Source: Cupriavidus taiwanensis LMG 19424 (GTDB lineage Bacteria; Pseudomonadota; Gammaproteobacteria; Burkholderiales; Burkholderiaceae). Taken from it: a DNA stretch of 64,000 nt. The notes under the pieces were generated by a model. That model did not search any database and was not told the DNA's origin. It saw only the letters and a program-made list of their open reading frames with translations. The stretch spans positions 1,426,001-1,490,000 of the forward strand of contig NC_010528.1 in assembly GCF_000069785.1 (NCBI RefSeq), read 5' to 3'. Shown one piece after another: positions 44,661-54,159 of this stretch; positions within the stretch are counted from its first letter, which is position 1; each line of letters begins with the position of its first letter. The position numbers and the translations under genes are program-made.

Positions 44661-45665
44661 GTGAACTTTCTATCCTTTCTTGGCGCCCGTCTCGGAAAGG
44701 CCGTCGTGGTCGTCCTTGGCGTGGTCGTCATCAACTTCTTCCTGATCCGGATGGCGCCGGGCGACCCGGCCACCGTGATGGCGGGCGAAGCCGGTGCCGG
44801 CGACGCCGCCTTCGTCAACCAGCTGCGCGAGCAGTTCGGGCTCGACAAGCCGGTGCTGACCCAGCTCGGCATCTATCTGAAGGGCGTGGCGCAGCTTGAC
44901 CTGGGCTACTCCTACCGCAACCACCTGCCGGTCCTCGACCTGATCCTCGACCGGCTGCCCGCGACCTTCCTGCTGATGAGCGGGGCGTTTCTCTTTTCCA
45001 TCGTGCTGGGCGTGCTGCTCGGCGTGATCGCGGCGCGCACCCGCTACGAAAACCGCCGCCGCTGGATCGACAGCGCGGTGATGTCGGGCGCGCTGCTGCT
45101 GTATGCGACGCCGCTGTTCTGGCTGTCGCTGATGGCGATCATCCTGTTCTCGGTCGTGCTCGGCTGGCTGCCCGCCTTTGGCATGGAGACCATCGGCGCC
45201 GGCTATACCGGCCTGGCCCGCGTCAACGACGTGGCGCTGCACATGATCCTGCCGACGGTGTCGCTGGGCTGCTTCTTCATGGCCGTGTACGTGCGCCTGA
45301 CGCGCGCTTCCATGCTGGAGGTGATGGGCATGGACTATGTGAAGACCGCGCGCGCCAAGGGCGTCCCGGCCGGCCGCGTGATCCGCGTGCATGTGCTGCG
45401 CAACGCGCTGCTGCCGGTGATCACCTTCGCCGGCATCCAGCTGGGCCAGATGGCCGGCGGCGCGGTGCTGACCGAAACCGTGTTCTCGTGGCCGGGCATC
45501 GGCCGGCTGATGTTCGATGCGCTGCTGCAGCGCGACTACCAGTTGCTGCTCGGCATCTTCTTCGTGACCTCGGCGCTGGTGGTGTTCTTCAACCTGGTGA
45601 CCGACGTGATCTACCGCTTTATCGACCCGCGCATCGCCGCGGGCGGCAAGGGAGCCACCGCATGA
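44661..45665 (+). CDS. ABC transporter permease, DppB/OppB-like
   Basis: A 334-residue membrane permease with about six membrane helices, second component of the dipeptide/oligopeptide-type importer. It carries the usual N-terminal INFFLIRMAPGDPA block, EQFGLDKP, and the cytoplasmic EAA loop MDYVKTARAKGVPAGRVIRVHVLRNALLPV that contacts the ATPase. I prefer the GTG at 44661 (MNFLSFLG) because GGAG lies ten bases before it; a longer frame starting at 44589 has no family-like N-terminus. Its stop overlaps the next permease by 4 nt, so the two are translationally coupled. Confidence 0.9.
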   Translation: MNFLSFLGARLGKAVVVVLGVVVINFFLIRMAPGDPATVMAGEAGAGDAAFVNQLREQFGLDKPVLTQLGIYLKGVAQLDLGYSYRNHLPVLDLILDRLPATFLLMSGAFLFSIVLGVLLGVIAARTRYENRRRWIDSAVMSGALLLYATPLFWLSLMAIILFSVVLGWLPAFGMETIGAGYTGLARVNDVALHMILPTVSLGCFFMAVYVRLTRASMLEVMGMDYVKTARAKGVPAGRVIRVHVLRNALLPVITFAGIQLGQMAGGAVLTETVFSWPGIGRLMFDALLQRDYQLLLGIFFVTSALVVFFNLVTDVIYRFIDPRIAAGGKGATA

Positions 45666-46501
45666 AAGCCTTCCTGCAACGTTATTGCCGAAACTATGGC
45701 GCGGTGATCGGCCTGCTGGTGCTGCTGTCAGTGCTGGCGCTGGCACTGCTCGCGCCCGTGTTCTACGAAGAGTCGCCGTGGCTGATGGTGGCCGAGCCGC
45801 TGGTGCAGCCGTTCACCGACCCGGCGCTTCCGTTCGGTACCGACATGCTCGGCCGCGACATCACAGCCGGCATGCTGTACGGCGCGCGGGTCTCGCTGCT
45901 GGTCGGCGTGATCTCCACTGCGGTGGCGCTTGCCGTCGGCATCGCCGTGGGCGCGGTCGCGGGCTATTGCGGCGGCCGTGTCGACGATGCGCTGATGCGA
46001 ATCACCGAGTTCTTCCAGACCATTCCCCAACTGGCGATGGCGGTGGTGATCGTGGCGATCTTCAATCCGTCGATCTATTCCATCGTCGCCGCCATCTCGG
46101 TGGTGTCGTGGCCGCCCGTGGCGCGCCTGGTGCGGGGCGAGTTCCTGTCGCTCAAGCAGCGCGAGTTCGTGCAGGCCGCGGTGGTGATCGGGCAGAAGCC
46201 GGTGCGCATCATTGCCACGCAGATCCTGCCCAATGCGATGTCGCCGATCATCGTGTCGGCCTCGTTCATGGTTGCCACCGCGATCCTGACCGAGTCGGCG
46301 CTGGCCTTCCTGGGCTTGGGCGACCGCAACATGATGAGCTGGGGCTTCATGATCGGCGCGGCCCGCACCATGATCCGCGAAGCGTGGTGGATGAGCATGT
46401 GGCCCGGCGTGGCGATCCTGCTGACGGTGTTGTCGATCAACCTGATCGGCGAGGGCCTGAACGACGCCATGAACCCGCAACTGCGCCGCCGCGGCGAGTG
46501 A
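45662..46501 (+). CDS. ABC transporter permease, DppC/OppC-like
   Basis: A 279-residue membrane permease, partner of the previous gene, with the DppC-type FGTDMLGRDITAGMLYGARVSLLVGV block near the N-terminus. The EAA loop is REFVQAAVVIGQKPVRIIATQILPNAMSPIIV, and LTESALAFLGLGDRN follows. About six membrane segments are visible. The ATG at 45662 overlaps the upstream stop (ATGA). The ATPase gene follows after 31 bp. Confidence 0.92.
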   Translation: MKAFLQRYCRNYGAVIGLLVLLSVLALALLAPVFYEESPWLMVAEPLVQPFTDPALPFGTDMLGRDITAGMLYGARVSLLVGVISTAVALAVGIAVGAVAGYCGGRVDDALMRITEFFQTIPQLAMAVVIVAIFNPSIYSIVAAISVVSWPPVARLVRGEFLSLKQREFVQAAVVIGQKPVRIIATQILPNAMSPIIVSASFMVATAILTESALAFLGLGDRNMMSWGFMIGAARTMIREAWWMSMWPGVAILLTVLSINLIGEGLNDAMNPQLRRRGE

Positions 46502-46532
46502 GCGCCCGTCTGGACTAGCAAAGGACAAAGTG

Positions 46533-48170
46533 ATGAAGACCAGCGACCAAGCGCCCCTGCTGTCGATCCGCGATCTTTCGATCGCGCTGCCCGCGGGCGG
46601 CGACCGGCCCTACGCGGTGCGCGACATCTCCTATGACCTGCATGCCGGCGAGATCCTCTGCATTGTCGGAGAGTCGGGCTCCGGCAAGTCGATGAGCGCC
46701 AACGCCATCATGGGCCTGCTGCCTGCCTATCTGAAGCCAGAGCAGGGCCAGATCCTGTTCAAGGGCCGCGACCTGCTGGCGCAGGACGAAGCCACGCTGC
46801 TCGGCATGCGCGGCAAGGACATGGCCATGGTGTTCCAGGAGCCGCTGTCCGCGCTGAACCCGGTGATGACCGTGGGCGACCAGATCGCCGAGGTCATGCG
46901 CGTGCACAACGCCTGTCCGGGCGAGGCGCGTGCGCGCCGCGTGCTCGAACTGCTGGAGTTCGTCGGCCTGCCCGAGCCCGCCACGCTGATGCATGCCTAT
47001 CCGTTCCGCCTGTCGGGCGGACAGCGCCAGCGTGTGGTGATCGCCATGGCGCTGGCGCTCGAACCGGCACTGCTGATTGCCGACGAGCCGACCACCGCGC
47101 TCGACGTCACCACGCAGGCGCAGATCCTGGACCTGATCCGCCGCATCCAGGCGGAGAAGGGCATGGGCGTGATGTTCGTGACCCACGACTTTGGCGTGGT
47201 GGCCGAGATCGCGGATCGCGTGGCGGTGATGGAGAAGGGCGTGCTGGTGGAGATGGGCAGCGCCGACCAGGTGTTGAACCGCCCGCAGCATGCCTATACC
47301 AAGCGCCTGATCGGCGCGGTGCCGCATGGCCGTGCCGGCGAGCGCGGGCGCAATGAGGCCGAGACCGTGCTGGAAGTGCGCGACCTGCGCAAAACCTACG
47401 TGACCGGCGGCGGTCTCTTCACCAAAAAGCGCGTGGTGCATGCAGTCGATGGCGTCAGCTTCACCGTGCGCCGCGGCGAGACGCTGGGCATCGTCGGCGA
47501 ATCCGGCTCGGGCAAGTCGACCATCGGCAAATGCCTGCTGCGCCTGACGGATATCGATGGCGGCGCGCTGATGTTCGATGGCCAGGACATCGCCCGGCTG
47601 TCCGAGCGCCAGTTCCGCCCGCTGCGCCGCGACGTGCAGATGATCTTCCAGGATCCGTTTGCCTCGCTCAATCCGCGTCATACCGTCGGTCGCATCATCA
47701 CCGATGGCCCGGTCGCCAACGGCGTGCCGCTGGCGGCCGCGCAGGCGCGCGCGCGCGAGCTGCTGCAGCTGGTGGGGCTGGAGGCGTCCGCGTTCGACCG
47801 CTATCCCAACCAGTTCTCCGGCGGTCAGCGCCAGCGCATCGGCATCGCGCGGGCACTGGCGCTCGAGCCCAAGCTGCTGGTGGCCGACGAGTCGGTCTCC
47901 GCGCTCGATGTCTCGGTGCAGGCGCAGGTGCTGGAGCTGCTGGCGGACCTGCAGAAGCGCCTGAACATCGGCCTGATCTTCATTACCCATGACCTGCGCG
48001 TGGCCGCGCAGATCTGCCACCACGTGATCGTGATGCACAAGGGCCGCGTGGTCGAGTCCGGCCCGCCGGGGCAGATCTTCGACGCCCCGCAGCACGGCTA
48101 TACCCAGCGCCTGATCGGCGCGATCCCCGGCAAGGAATGGGACCCCACACTGATCCGCGCCGCCGCCTGA
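46533..48170 (+). CDS. ABC transporter ATP-binding protein with two fused nucleotide-binding domains
   Basis: A 545-residue protein that fuses the DppD- and DppF-like ATPases, so one chain energises the importer. Domain 1 (about residues 1-270) has Walker A GESGSGKS and signature [14 protein letters not shown]. Domain 2 (about 290-545) has GESGSGKST, a Q-loop at [14 protein letters not shown], and the signature [15 protein letters not shown]. Both halves have Walker B ([12 protein letters not shown] and [12 protein letters not shown]; the latter has Ser after Glu, common in this family). An in-frame GTG at 46530 exists, but the ATG at 46533 sits better behind AAAGGA. With one binding protein and two permeases it completes the importer. 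Confidence 0.92.
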   Translation: MKTSDQAPLLSIRDLSIALPAGGDRPYAVRDISYDLHAGEILCIVGESGSGKSMSANAIMGLLPAYLKPEQGQILFKGRDLLAQDEATLLGMRGKDMAMVFQEPLSALNPVMTVGDQIAEVMRVHNACPGEARARRVLELLEFVGLPEPATLMHAYPFRLSGGQRQRVVIAMALALEPALLIADEPTTALDVTTQAQILDLIRRIQAEKGMGVMFVTHDFGVVAEIADRVAVMEKGVLVEMGSADQVLNRPQHAYTKRLIGAVPHGRAGERGRNEAETVLEVRDLRKTYVTGGGLFTKKRVVHAVDGVSFTVRRGETLGIVGESGSGKSTIGKCLLRLTDIDGGALMFDGQDIARLSERQFRPLRRDVQMIFQDPFASLNPRHTVGRIITDGPVANGVPLAAAQARARELLQLVGLEASAFDRYPNQFSGGQRQRIGIARALALEPKLLVADESVSALDVSVQAQVLELLADLQKRLNIGLIFITHDLRVAAQICHHVIVMHKGRVVESGPPGQIFDAPQHGYTQRLIGAIPGKEWDPTLIRAAA

Positions 48171-48221
48171 GCGGCGCGGCACCAACCACGTCGCAACCGC
48201 AAGAATAACTGGAGAGAAGTG

Positions 48222-49484
48222 ATGAAGAACGCCGAACTGGTTCGCCGCAAGGACGCCGCCACCCCGCGCGGCGTGGGCGTGATGTGCAATTTCTACGCCG
48301 AGCGCGCGCTGAATTCGGAGATCTGGGATGTCGAGGGCAAGCGCTACATCGACTTCGCCGCAGGCATCGCCGTGCTTAACACGGGCCACCGTCATCCTCG
48401 CCTGGTCGAGGCCGTTGAAAAGCAGCTCGGTCGCTTCACGCATACTGCCTATCAGATCGTTCCCTACGCCAGCTATATCGAACTGGCCGAGAAGATCAAT
48501 CGCCGTGCGCCGGGCCGCTCCGCCAAGAAGACCGCATTCTTCACCACCGGTGCCGAGGCGGTAGAAAACGCCATCAAGATCGCCCGCGCCGCCACCGGCC
48601 GGCCCGGCGTGATCGCATTTTCCGGCGGCTTCCACGGCCGTACCATGATGGGCATGGCGCTGACCGGCAAGGTCGCGCCGTACAAGATCGGCTTCGGGCC
48701 GTTCCCGGGCGAGGTCTACCACGCGCCGTATCCGTGCGCGCTGCACGGTGTCAGCACCGACGACTCGCTCAAGGCGCTGCAGCACCTGTTCAAGGCGGAC
48801 ATCGATCCTAAGCGCGTGGCGGCCATCATCTTCGAACCCGTGCAGGGCGAGGGCGGCTTCAATGTTGCGCCGACCGATTTCGTGCGCGCGCTGCGCGCGG
48901 TCTGCGACGAGCACGGCATCCTGCTGATCGCCGATGAAGTGCAGACCGGCTTTGGCCGCACCGGCAAGTTGTTCGCGATGGAGCACTACGACGTGGCGCC
49001 GGACCTGACCACCATGGCCAAGAGCCTGGCCGGCGGCATGCCGCTGTCGGCAGTGTGCGGCCGCGCCGAGGTGATGGACGCGCCGGCGCCCGGCGGGCTG
49101 GGCGGCACGTATGCCGGCAACCCGCTTGCGGTGGCTTCTGCGCTCGCTGTACTGGACGTGCTCGAAAGCGAGAAGCTGATCGACCGCGGCGCCGAGCTGG
49201 GCCAGCGGTTGATGACGCGCCTGGAAAGCCTGCGCCCGCGCGTGCCGCAGATCGCCGAAGTGCGCGGTGTCGGCGCCATGGTGGCGGTGGAATTCCGCCA
49301 GGCCGATGGCAGCCCCGATCCGGACTTTACGCGCACGGTGCAGAACCGCGCGCTGGAGAAGGGCCTGCTGCTGCTGTCGTGCGGCGTGTACGGCAACGTT
49401 ATCCGCTTCCTGTTCCCGCTGACGATCCAGGACGCGGTGATGAACGAAGGCCTGGACATCCTGGCCGAGGCACTGACGCGCTGA
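48222..49484 (+). CDS. gabT: 4-aminobutyrate--2-oxoglutarate aminotransferase
   Basis: PLP-dependent class III aminotransferase that converts GABA and 2-oxoglutarate to succinate semialdehyde and glutamate. It has 420 residues. Family signatures are FAAGIAVLNTGHRHP, the TGAEAVENAIKIAR helix, FEPVQGEGGF, the substrate Asp in ADEVQTGFGRTG, and PLP Lys267 in TTMAKSLAGGMPL. It begins at the ATG at 48222 behind GGAGAG; an in-frame GTG at 48219 is less likely. The next gene encodes the succinate-semialdehyde dehydrogenase, so the pair converts GABA to succinate. Enzymes of this type also accept beta-alanine and 5-aminovalerate, and the true operon substrate could be such an analogue. Confidence 0.9.
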   Translation: MKNAELVRRKDAATPRGVGVMCNFYAERALNSEIWDVEGKRYIDFAAGIAVLNTGHRHPRLVEAVEKQLGRFTHTAYQIVPYASYIELAEKINRRAPGRSAKKTAFFTTGAEAVENAIKIARAATGRPGVIAFSGGFHGRTMMGMALTGKVAPYKIGFGPFPGEVYHAPYPCALHGVSTDDSLKALQHLFKADIDPKRVAAIIFEPVQGEGGFNVAPTDFVRALRAVCDEHGILLIADEVQTGFGRTGKLFAMEHYDVAPDLTTMAKSLAGGMPLSAVCGRAEVMDAPAPGGLGGTYAGNPLAVASALAVLDVLESEKLIDRGAELGQRLMTRLESLRPRVPQIAEVRGVGAMVAVEFRQADGSPDPDFTRTVQNRALEKGLLLLSCGVYGNVIRFLFPLTIQDAVMNEGLDILAEALTR

Positions 49485-49519
49485 GCTGTCCATATCCATC
49501 GATACCTGAGAGACTACCC

Positions 49520-50977
49520 ATGCAACTCAAGGACTCCGGCCTGCTGCGCGCGCAGGCCTATATCGCCGGCAACTGGCAGGATGCCGACAGCGGCGCCACC
49601 TTCACCGTCACCGATCCCGCCAGCGGCGCCTTGATCGGCACCGTGCCCAGCATGGGCGCGGCCGAAACGCGCCGCGCCATCGACGCCGCGCAGGCCGCGC
49701 AGGCCGGCTGGCGCCGCAAGACCGCGCGCGAGCGTGCCGCGGTGCTGCGCGCCTGGTACGAACTGATGCTGGCCAATGCCGACGACCTCGCGCTGCTGAT
49801 GACCACCGAGCAAGGCAAGCCGCTGGCGGAAGCGAAGGGCGAAGTCATCTATGCCGCTTCTTTCCTCGAATGGTTCGCAGAGGAAGCCAAGCGCGTCAGC
49901 GGCGACGTGCTGGCCACGCCCGCCAACGACAAGCGGCTGGTCGTGGTCAAGGAGCCGGTCGGTGTGTGCGCGGCGATCACGCCGTGGAACTTCCCGCTTG
50001 CGATGATTACGCGCAAGGCTGGCCCGGCGCTGGCCGCCGGCTGCGCCATGGTGCTCAAGCCGGCCGAGGACACGCCGCTGTCGGCGCTGGCGCTGGCGGT
50101 GCTGGCCGAGCGCGCCGGGCTGCCGGCGGGGCTGTTCAGTGTGATCACGGGCGACGCCATCGCCATCGGCGGCGAGCTTACCGCCAACCCGGTGGTGCGC
50201 AAGCTCAGCTTTACCGGCTCGACCGAGGTGGGCCGCATCCTGATGCGGCAGTCGGCCGACACCATCAAGAAGCTCTCGCTGGAGCTTGGCGGCAACGCGC
50301 CCTTTATCGTGTTCGACGATGCCGACCTCGATGCGGCGGTGGAGGGTGCCATTGCCTCCAAGTACCGTAATGCCGGCCAGACCTGCGTCTGCGCCAACCG
50401 GCTCTATGTCCACGACAAGGTCTATGACGCGTTCGCCGAAAAGCTGGTGGCCGCGGTTGCCAGGCTGAAGGTCGGGCACGGCGTCGAGCCGGGCGTGCTG
50501 CAGGGCCCGCTGATCAACGAGGACGCGGTGGCCAAGGTGGAGTCGCATATCGCCGACGCGCTCGGCAAGGGCGCGCGCCTGCTGGCCGGCGGCAAGCGCC
50601 ATGCGCTGGGCGGCACGTTCTTCGAGCCGACCGTGCTGGCCGATGTGACCCCCGCCATGCGCGTGGCCCGGGAAGAAACCTTCGGCCCGCTGGCGCCGCT
50701 GTTCCGCTTTTCCAGCGACGAGGAAGCGATCGCGATGGCCAACGATACCGAGTTCGGCCTGGCCTCCTATTTCTTCAGCCGCGATATCGGGCGCGTCTGG
50801 CGCGTGGCCGAGGCGCTTGAGTACGGCATGGTTGGCATCAACACCGGCCTGATTTCCAACGAGGTGGCGCCGTTCGGCGGCGTCAAGCAGTCGGGCCTGG
50901 GCCGCGAAGGCTCGAAATACGGCCTCGACGAATACCTGGAGGTCAAGTACCTGTGCATGGGCGGGGTGGACCGGTGA
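49520..50977 (+). CDS. gabD: Succinate-semialdehyde dehydrogenase, NADP-type
   Basis: A 485-residue aldehyde dehydrogenase of the GabD/SSADH group, which oxidises succinate semialdehyde to succinate. The catalytic Cys289 is in the GQTCVCAN motif and the general-base Glu lies in the LELGGN motif about 34 residues earlier. FTGSTEVGR and the cofactor loop TPWNFPLAMITRK are clear. The C-terminal GGVKQSGLGREGSKYGLDEYLEVKY matches GabD. It starts 35 bp after gabT and its stop overlaps the cupin gene by 4 nt, so gabT, gabD and cupin are coupled. The family also accepts glutarate semialdehyde. Confidence 0.92.
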   Translation: MQLKDSGLLRAQAYIAGNWQDADSGATFTVTDPASGALIGTVPSMGAAETRRAIDAAQAAQAGWRRKTARERAAVLRAWYELMLANADDLALLMTTEQGKPLAEAKGEVIYAASFLEWFAEEAKRVSGDVLATPANDKRLVVVKEPVGVCAAITPWNFPLAMITRKAGPALAAGCAMVLKPAEDTPLSALALAVLAERAGLPAGLFSVITGDAIAIGGELTANPVVRKLSFTGSTEVGRILMRQSADTIKKLSLELGGNAPFIVFDDADLDAAVEGAIASKYRNAGQTCVCANRLYVHDKVYDAFAEKLVAAVARLKVGHGVEPGVLQGPLINEDAVAKVESHIADALGKGARLLAGGKRHALGGTFFEPTVLADVTPAMRVAREETFGPLAPLFRFSSDEEAIAMANDTEFGLASYFFSRDIGRVWRVAEALEYGMVGINTGLISNEVAPFGGVKQSGLGREGSKYGLDEYLEVKYLCMGGVDR

Positions 50978-51306
50978 GCGCGCCGCAAGACCGGCCCAAG
51001 GCCGTCGGCACCGTGCAGGTCGACAACGAGCGCGTGGTCGTGACCGAATGGCGTTTCGCTCCCGGCGCCGAGACCGGGCAGCATCGTCATGGCTACGACT
51101 ATGTGGTGGTGCCGATGACCACCGGGGCGCTGCGCCTGCAGACGCCGGCTGGCGAGGCCACCAGCCAGCTCGTTGCCGGCCAGGCCTATTACCGCCCAGC
51201 CGGCGTCGAGCACAACGTCATCAATGCCCACGAAGGCGAATGCGTGTTCGTGGAGATCGAGATCAAGCCGGCGGCCGGCGCCGCGGGCGGAGGAAGTTGC
51301 CAATGA
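50974..51306 (+). CDS. Small cytosolic cupin-domain protein
   Basis: A 110-residue single cupin without a signal peptide. The first cupin motif is PGAETGQHRHGYDYVVVPMTTG, with His-x-His as candidate metal ligands. The second has AGQAYYRPAGVEHNVINAH with another conserved His. The GTG at 50974 overlaps the gabD stop (GTGA) and the last codon overlaps the next gene (ATGA), so it is translationally coupled on both sides. A longer frame from 50953 has a non-family N-terminus. It is likely a metal-binding protein or small enzyme in the same pathway; no family function is assigned. Confidence 0.82.
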   Translation: MSAPQDRPKAVGTVQVDNERVVVTEWRFAPGAETGQHRHGYDYVVVPMTTGALRLQTPAGEATSQLVAGQAYYRPAGVEHNVINAHEGECVFVEIEIKPAAGAAGGGSCQ

Positions 51307-53015
51307 GCCAAGACAACACCAAGCTGCGCGAGCGCAATGGCGGGCAGATCCTTGTCGAGCAGTTGCGCATCCAGGGCGTGCGGCGCGTGTTCCTGGTGCC
51401 GGGCGAAAGCTACCTGCCCTGCATCGATGCGCTGTACGACCACCAGGACGCGATCACGCCGATCGTCTGCCGCCAGGAAAGCGGCGCCGGCTACATGGCC
51501 GAGGCCCACGGCAAGCTGACCGGCGCACCCGGCGTGTGCTTCGTCACGCGCGGCCCCGGCGCAACCAATGCCAGCATCGCCGTGCATACCGCGTTCCAGG
51601 ACTCCACGCCGATGATCCTGTTCGTGGGGCAGGTGGGCAACGATTTCTACGAGCGCGAAGCCTTCCAGGAGATCGACTACCGCCGCATGTTCGGCCAGAT
51701 GGCCAAGTGGGTCGCGCAGATCGACCGCACCGACCGCATTCCCGAGTTCATCGCGCGCGCCTTCGCGGTGGCCACCAGCGGCCGGCCCGGACCGGTAGTG
51801 CTGGCGCTGCCCGAAGACACGCTGTGGGGCAAGGCCACCGTGGCCGACATGCCGCGCTACGTGCGCAGCCACGCCGCGCCGGCGCCGCACGCGCTGGCGT
51901 CATTGGCCGCGATGCTGGAACAGGCCGAGCGCCCCTTCCTGATGATCGGCGGCTCCGGCTGGACGCCGGAGGCGATGCGGCAGATGGAAGGCTTTGCCGA
52001 ACGCTTCGGCCTGCCGGTGGGGCTGGCGTGGCGCCGGCTGGAGTGCTTCGACAACCACCACCCCAACTATGCCGGCCATGTCGGCTGGGGCATGGGCGAG
52101 GCATTGCGCGCGCGCATCCGCGAGTCGGACCTGCTGATCGCCGTCGGCACCCGCATGGGCGAGGCCACCACCGAGGGCTATACCGTGGTGGAAAGCCCGC
52201 TGCCGCGCCAGCGGCTGGTGCATGTGTATCCCGATCCGGAAGAGCTGGGCCGCGTGTTCCGCGCGGAGGTGCCTGTCGTGGCTGACGTCGTCTCGTTCGC
52301 GGCTGCGGTGGACGGCCTGCGCCCGGCGCGCGAACACAACCGCGCGGCATTGGTGGAGCGCGCGCGGCGCGACTACCTCGACAGCCAGAAGGCGCTGCCC
52401 GCGCCAGGTCCGCTGAACCTGAACCAGGCTGCGTGCGTTGTGCGCGAGCGCCTGCCCGAGGACGCCTGCATCACCGTAGGCGCCGGCAACTACGCGGTCT
52501 TTCCGCACACCTATTACCGCTACAAGGGCGTGGGCACCAGCCTGGCGCCCACCGTGGGCTCGATGGGCTACGGCCTGCCGGCGGCCATCTCTGCCAAGCT
52601 GGAGCACCCGGAACGCACCGTGGTCTGCTATGCGGGCGACGGCTGCTTCCAGATGAACCTGCAGGAGCTGGGCGTGGCCATGCAGTACCGCCTTGGCATC
52701 GTGGTGCTGGTGTTCAACAACGGCATCTGGGGCACGATCCGCGCCCACCAGGAACGCGAATTCCCCGGCCGGACCATCGCGCTGGGCTTCGAGAACCCCG
52801 AGTTCGCCGAGCTGGCGCGCGCCTACCGCGGCTACGGCGAAGTGGTGGCCAGCGACGCCGAATTCGGCCCGGCGCTGGACCGCGCGCTCGACTTTGCCAG
52901 CACGCACAGCATGCCGGCGCTTCTGGAGCTGCGCTATGACCCCGACGGCATCGCGCCCGGCATGACCCTGTCAGGCATCCGCGCGGCGGCGCTGGCGCGC
53001 CAGGCGGCAGGCTGA
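51303..53015 (+). CDS. Thiamine pyrophosphate-dependent enzyme (acetolactate-synthase-like)
   Basis: A 570-residue TPP enzyme with the three-domain layout of the POX/ALS family. The N-terminal pyrimidine-binding domain has catalytic Glu59 in VCRQESGAGYMAEAHG, then TRGPGATNASIAVHTAFQDSTPMI, a typical ALS-type stretch. The central domain is transhydrogenase-like. The C-terminal PP-binding domain has Gly445-Asp446-Gly447 with NN at the far end (VVLVFNNGIWG). It lacks the quinone/FAD features I can identify in pyruvate oxidase. The start overlaps the cupin stop by 4 nt; a longer frame from 51048 lies inside the cupin. It could decarboxylate or ligate a 2-oxo acid, but reaction and partner are unknown. 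Confidence 0.86.
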   Translation: MSQDNTKLRERNGGQILVEQLRIQGVRRVFLVPGESYLPCIDALYDHQDAITPIVCRQESGAGYMAEAHGKLTGAPGVCFVTRGPGATNASIAVHTAFQDSTPMILFVGQVGNDFYEREAFQEIDYRRMFGQMAKWVAQIDRTDRIPEFIARAFAVATSGRPGPVVLALPEDTLWGKATVADMPRYVRSHAAPAPHALASLAAMLEQAERPFLMIGGSGWTPEAMRQMEGFAERFGLPVGLAWRRLECFDNHHPNYAGHVGWGMGEALRARIRESDLLIAVGTRMGEATTEGYTVVESPLPRQRLVHVYPDPEELGRVFRAEVPVVADVVSFAAAVDGLRPAREHNRAALVERARRDYLDSQKALPAPGPLNLNQAACVVRERLPEDACITVGAGNYAVFPHTYYRYKGVGTSLAPTVGSMGYGLPAAISAKLEHPERTVVCYAGDGCFQMNLQELGVAMQYRLGIVVLVFNNGIWGTIRAHQEREFPGRTIALGFENPEFAELARAYRGYGEVVASDAEFGPALDRALDFASTHSMPALLELRYDPDGIAPGMTLSGIRAAALARQAAG

Positions 53016-53047
53016 GCCGGCGCTTCCTTTCACAACCACTCGACACC

Positions 53048-54121
53048 ATGCGTGCCTTCTTCTCGGATGATCAGTTGCTGCACGAGCCCCGCCAGTTCAT
53101 GCGCGCGGGCCGGTTGTGCGCGCCGACCGATGTGCCGGCCCGCGCAGCGGCACTGCAGCGCGCGCTGTCCGCGCGCGGCATCGAACTGGCGGCGCCGCCC
53201 GATTGCGGGCGCGCGCCGCTGGAGGCGGTGCACAGTCCGGCCTATCTCGACTTCCTCGCCAGCGCCTACGCGCGCTGGCAGGAACTGGCGCGCCCCGGCT
53301 TCGAGCCCGGCAACGAAGTCCTGCCCAATCTCTCGCCGTATCACAATGGCAAGGTCGGCGAGCCGCGCCGTGCCGTGTGCCCCACCGATTCGGTGATCGC
53401 ACAGGCCGGCTACTACCTGGGCGACCTCAGCTGCCCGCTGGGTCCGGACAGCTGGCGCGCGATCCTGCGCGGCGCGCACAGCGCGGTGGCGGCGGCACGC
53501 CATGTGTGCGAGCGGCAGGACGGTGCCGGCATGGCCTACGCGCTGTGCCGTCCCTCCGGCCACCACGCCCACAGTGACCGCGCCGCCGGCTTCTGCTATG
53601 TCAACAACTCGGCCATTGCGGCGCAGACGCTGCTGGCCCGCTTCGGCAAGGTGGCGGTGCTCGACGTCGACGCGCACCACGGTGACGGCACCCAGCAGAT
53701 CTTCTATCACCGCTCCGATGTGATGACGATCTCGCTGCATGCCGATCCGGCCGACTACTACCCGTTCTACACCGGCTATGCGAACGAGCGCGGCTATGGC
53801 GCGGGCTATGGCTACAACCTCAACTTCCCGCTGGCGCACGGCAGCGGCGACGTTGAGTTCCTGTCGGCGCTGGACGGCGCGCTGGACGCGCTGCGCGACT
53901 ATCGTCCGCAGGCGGTGGTGCTGGCGCTGGGCTTCGATACCTACGAGAACGATCCCATCAGCGTCCTGAAGGTCAGCATGGATGGCTACCGCGGCATCGG
54001 CGAGCGCATCCATGCGCTGGGGCTGCCGACGGTGGTGGTGCAGGAGGGCGGCTACGAGGTCGAGGCGATCGGCCGCGGGCTGGATGCATTCCTGGCAGGT
54101 TTCGCGCCTGCGACCGCATGA
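53048..54121 (+). CDS. Histone-deacetylase-like acetylpolyamine amidohydrolase
   Basis: A 357-residue Zn-dependent deacetylase of the arginase/HDAC fold. The catalytic core has the His-His motif PSGHHAHSDRAAGFCYVNN. Metal ligands are Asp208 and His210 in VLDVDAHHGDGTQQIF, and Asp297 in LALGFDTYENDP. The final Tyr-like region VQEGGYEVEAIG is conserved in acetylpolyamine amidohydrolases and other bacterial class II deacetylases. The ATG at 53048 starts MRAFFSDDQLLHEP. Among HDAC-like proteins, acetylpolyamine or acylated aminoalkyl substrates fit best given GabT/GabD beside it. A second possibility is a different amide such as acetylated spermidine or acetoin-type compounds. Confidence 0.86.
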   Translation: MRAFFSDDQLLHEPRQFMRAGRLCAPTDVPARAAALQRALSARGIELAAPPDCGRAPLEAVHSPAYLDFLASAYARWQELARPGFEPGNEVLPNLSPYHNGKVGEPRRAVCPTDSVIAQAGYYLGDLSCPLGPDSWRAILRGAHSAVAAARHVCERQDGAGMAYALCRPSGHHAHSDRAAGFCYVNNSAIAAQTLLARFGKVAVLDVDAHHGDGTQQIFYHRSDVMTISLHADPADYYPFYTGYANERGYGAGYGYNLNFPLAHGSGDVEFLSALDGALDALRDYRPQAVVLALGFDTYENDPISVLKVSMDGYRGIGERIHALGLPTVVVQEGGYEVEAIGRGLDAFLAGFAPATA

Positions 54122-54159
54122 GCCTGAATGGCGCAATCACCAATACTGGGAGAACTGCA

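Noticed and set aside
46515..49499. A 994-residue open frame on the reverse strand across the ABC ATPase and gabT genes
   Set aside because: It lies antisense to two clear genes, is rich in His, Arg, Gln and Ala as expected for reverse frames of GC-rich codons, and has no domain resemblance.
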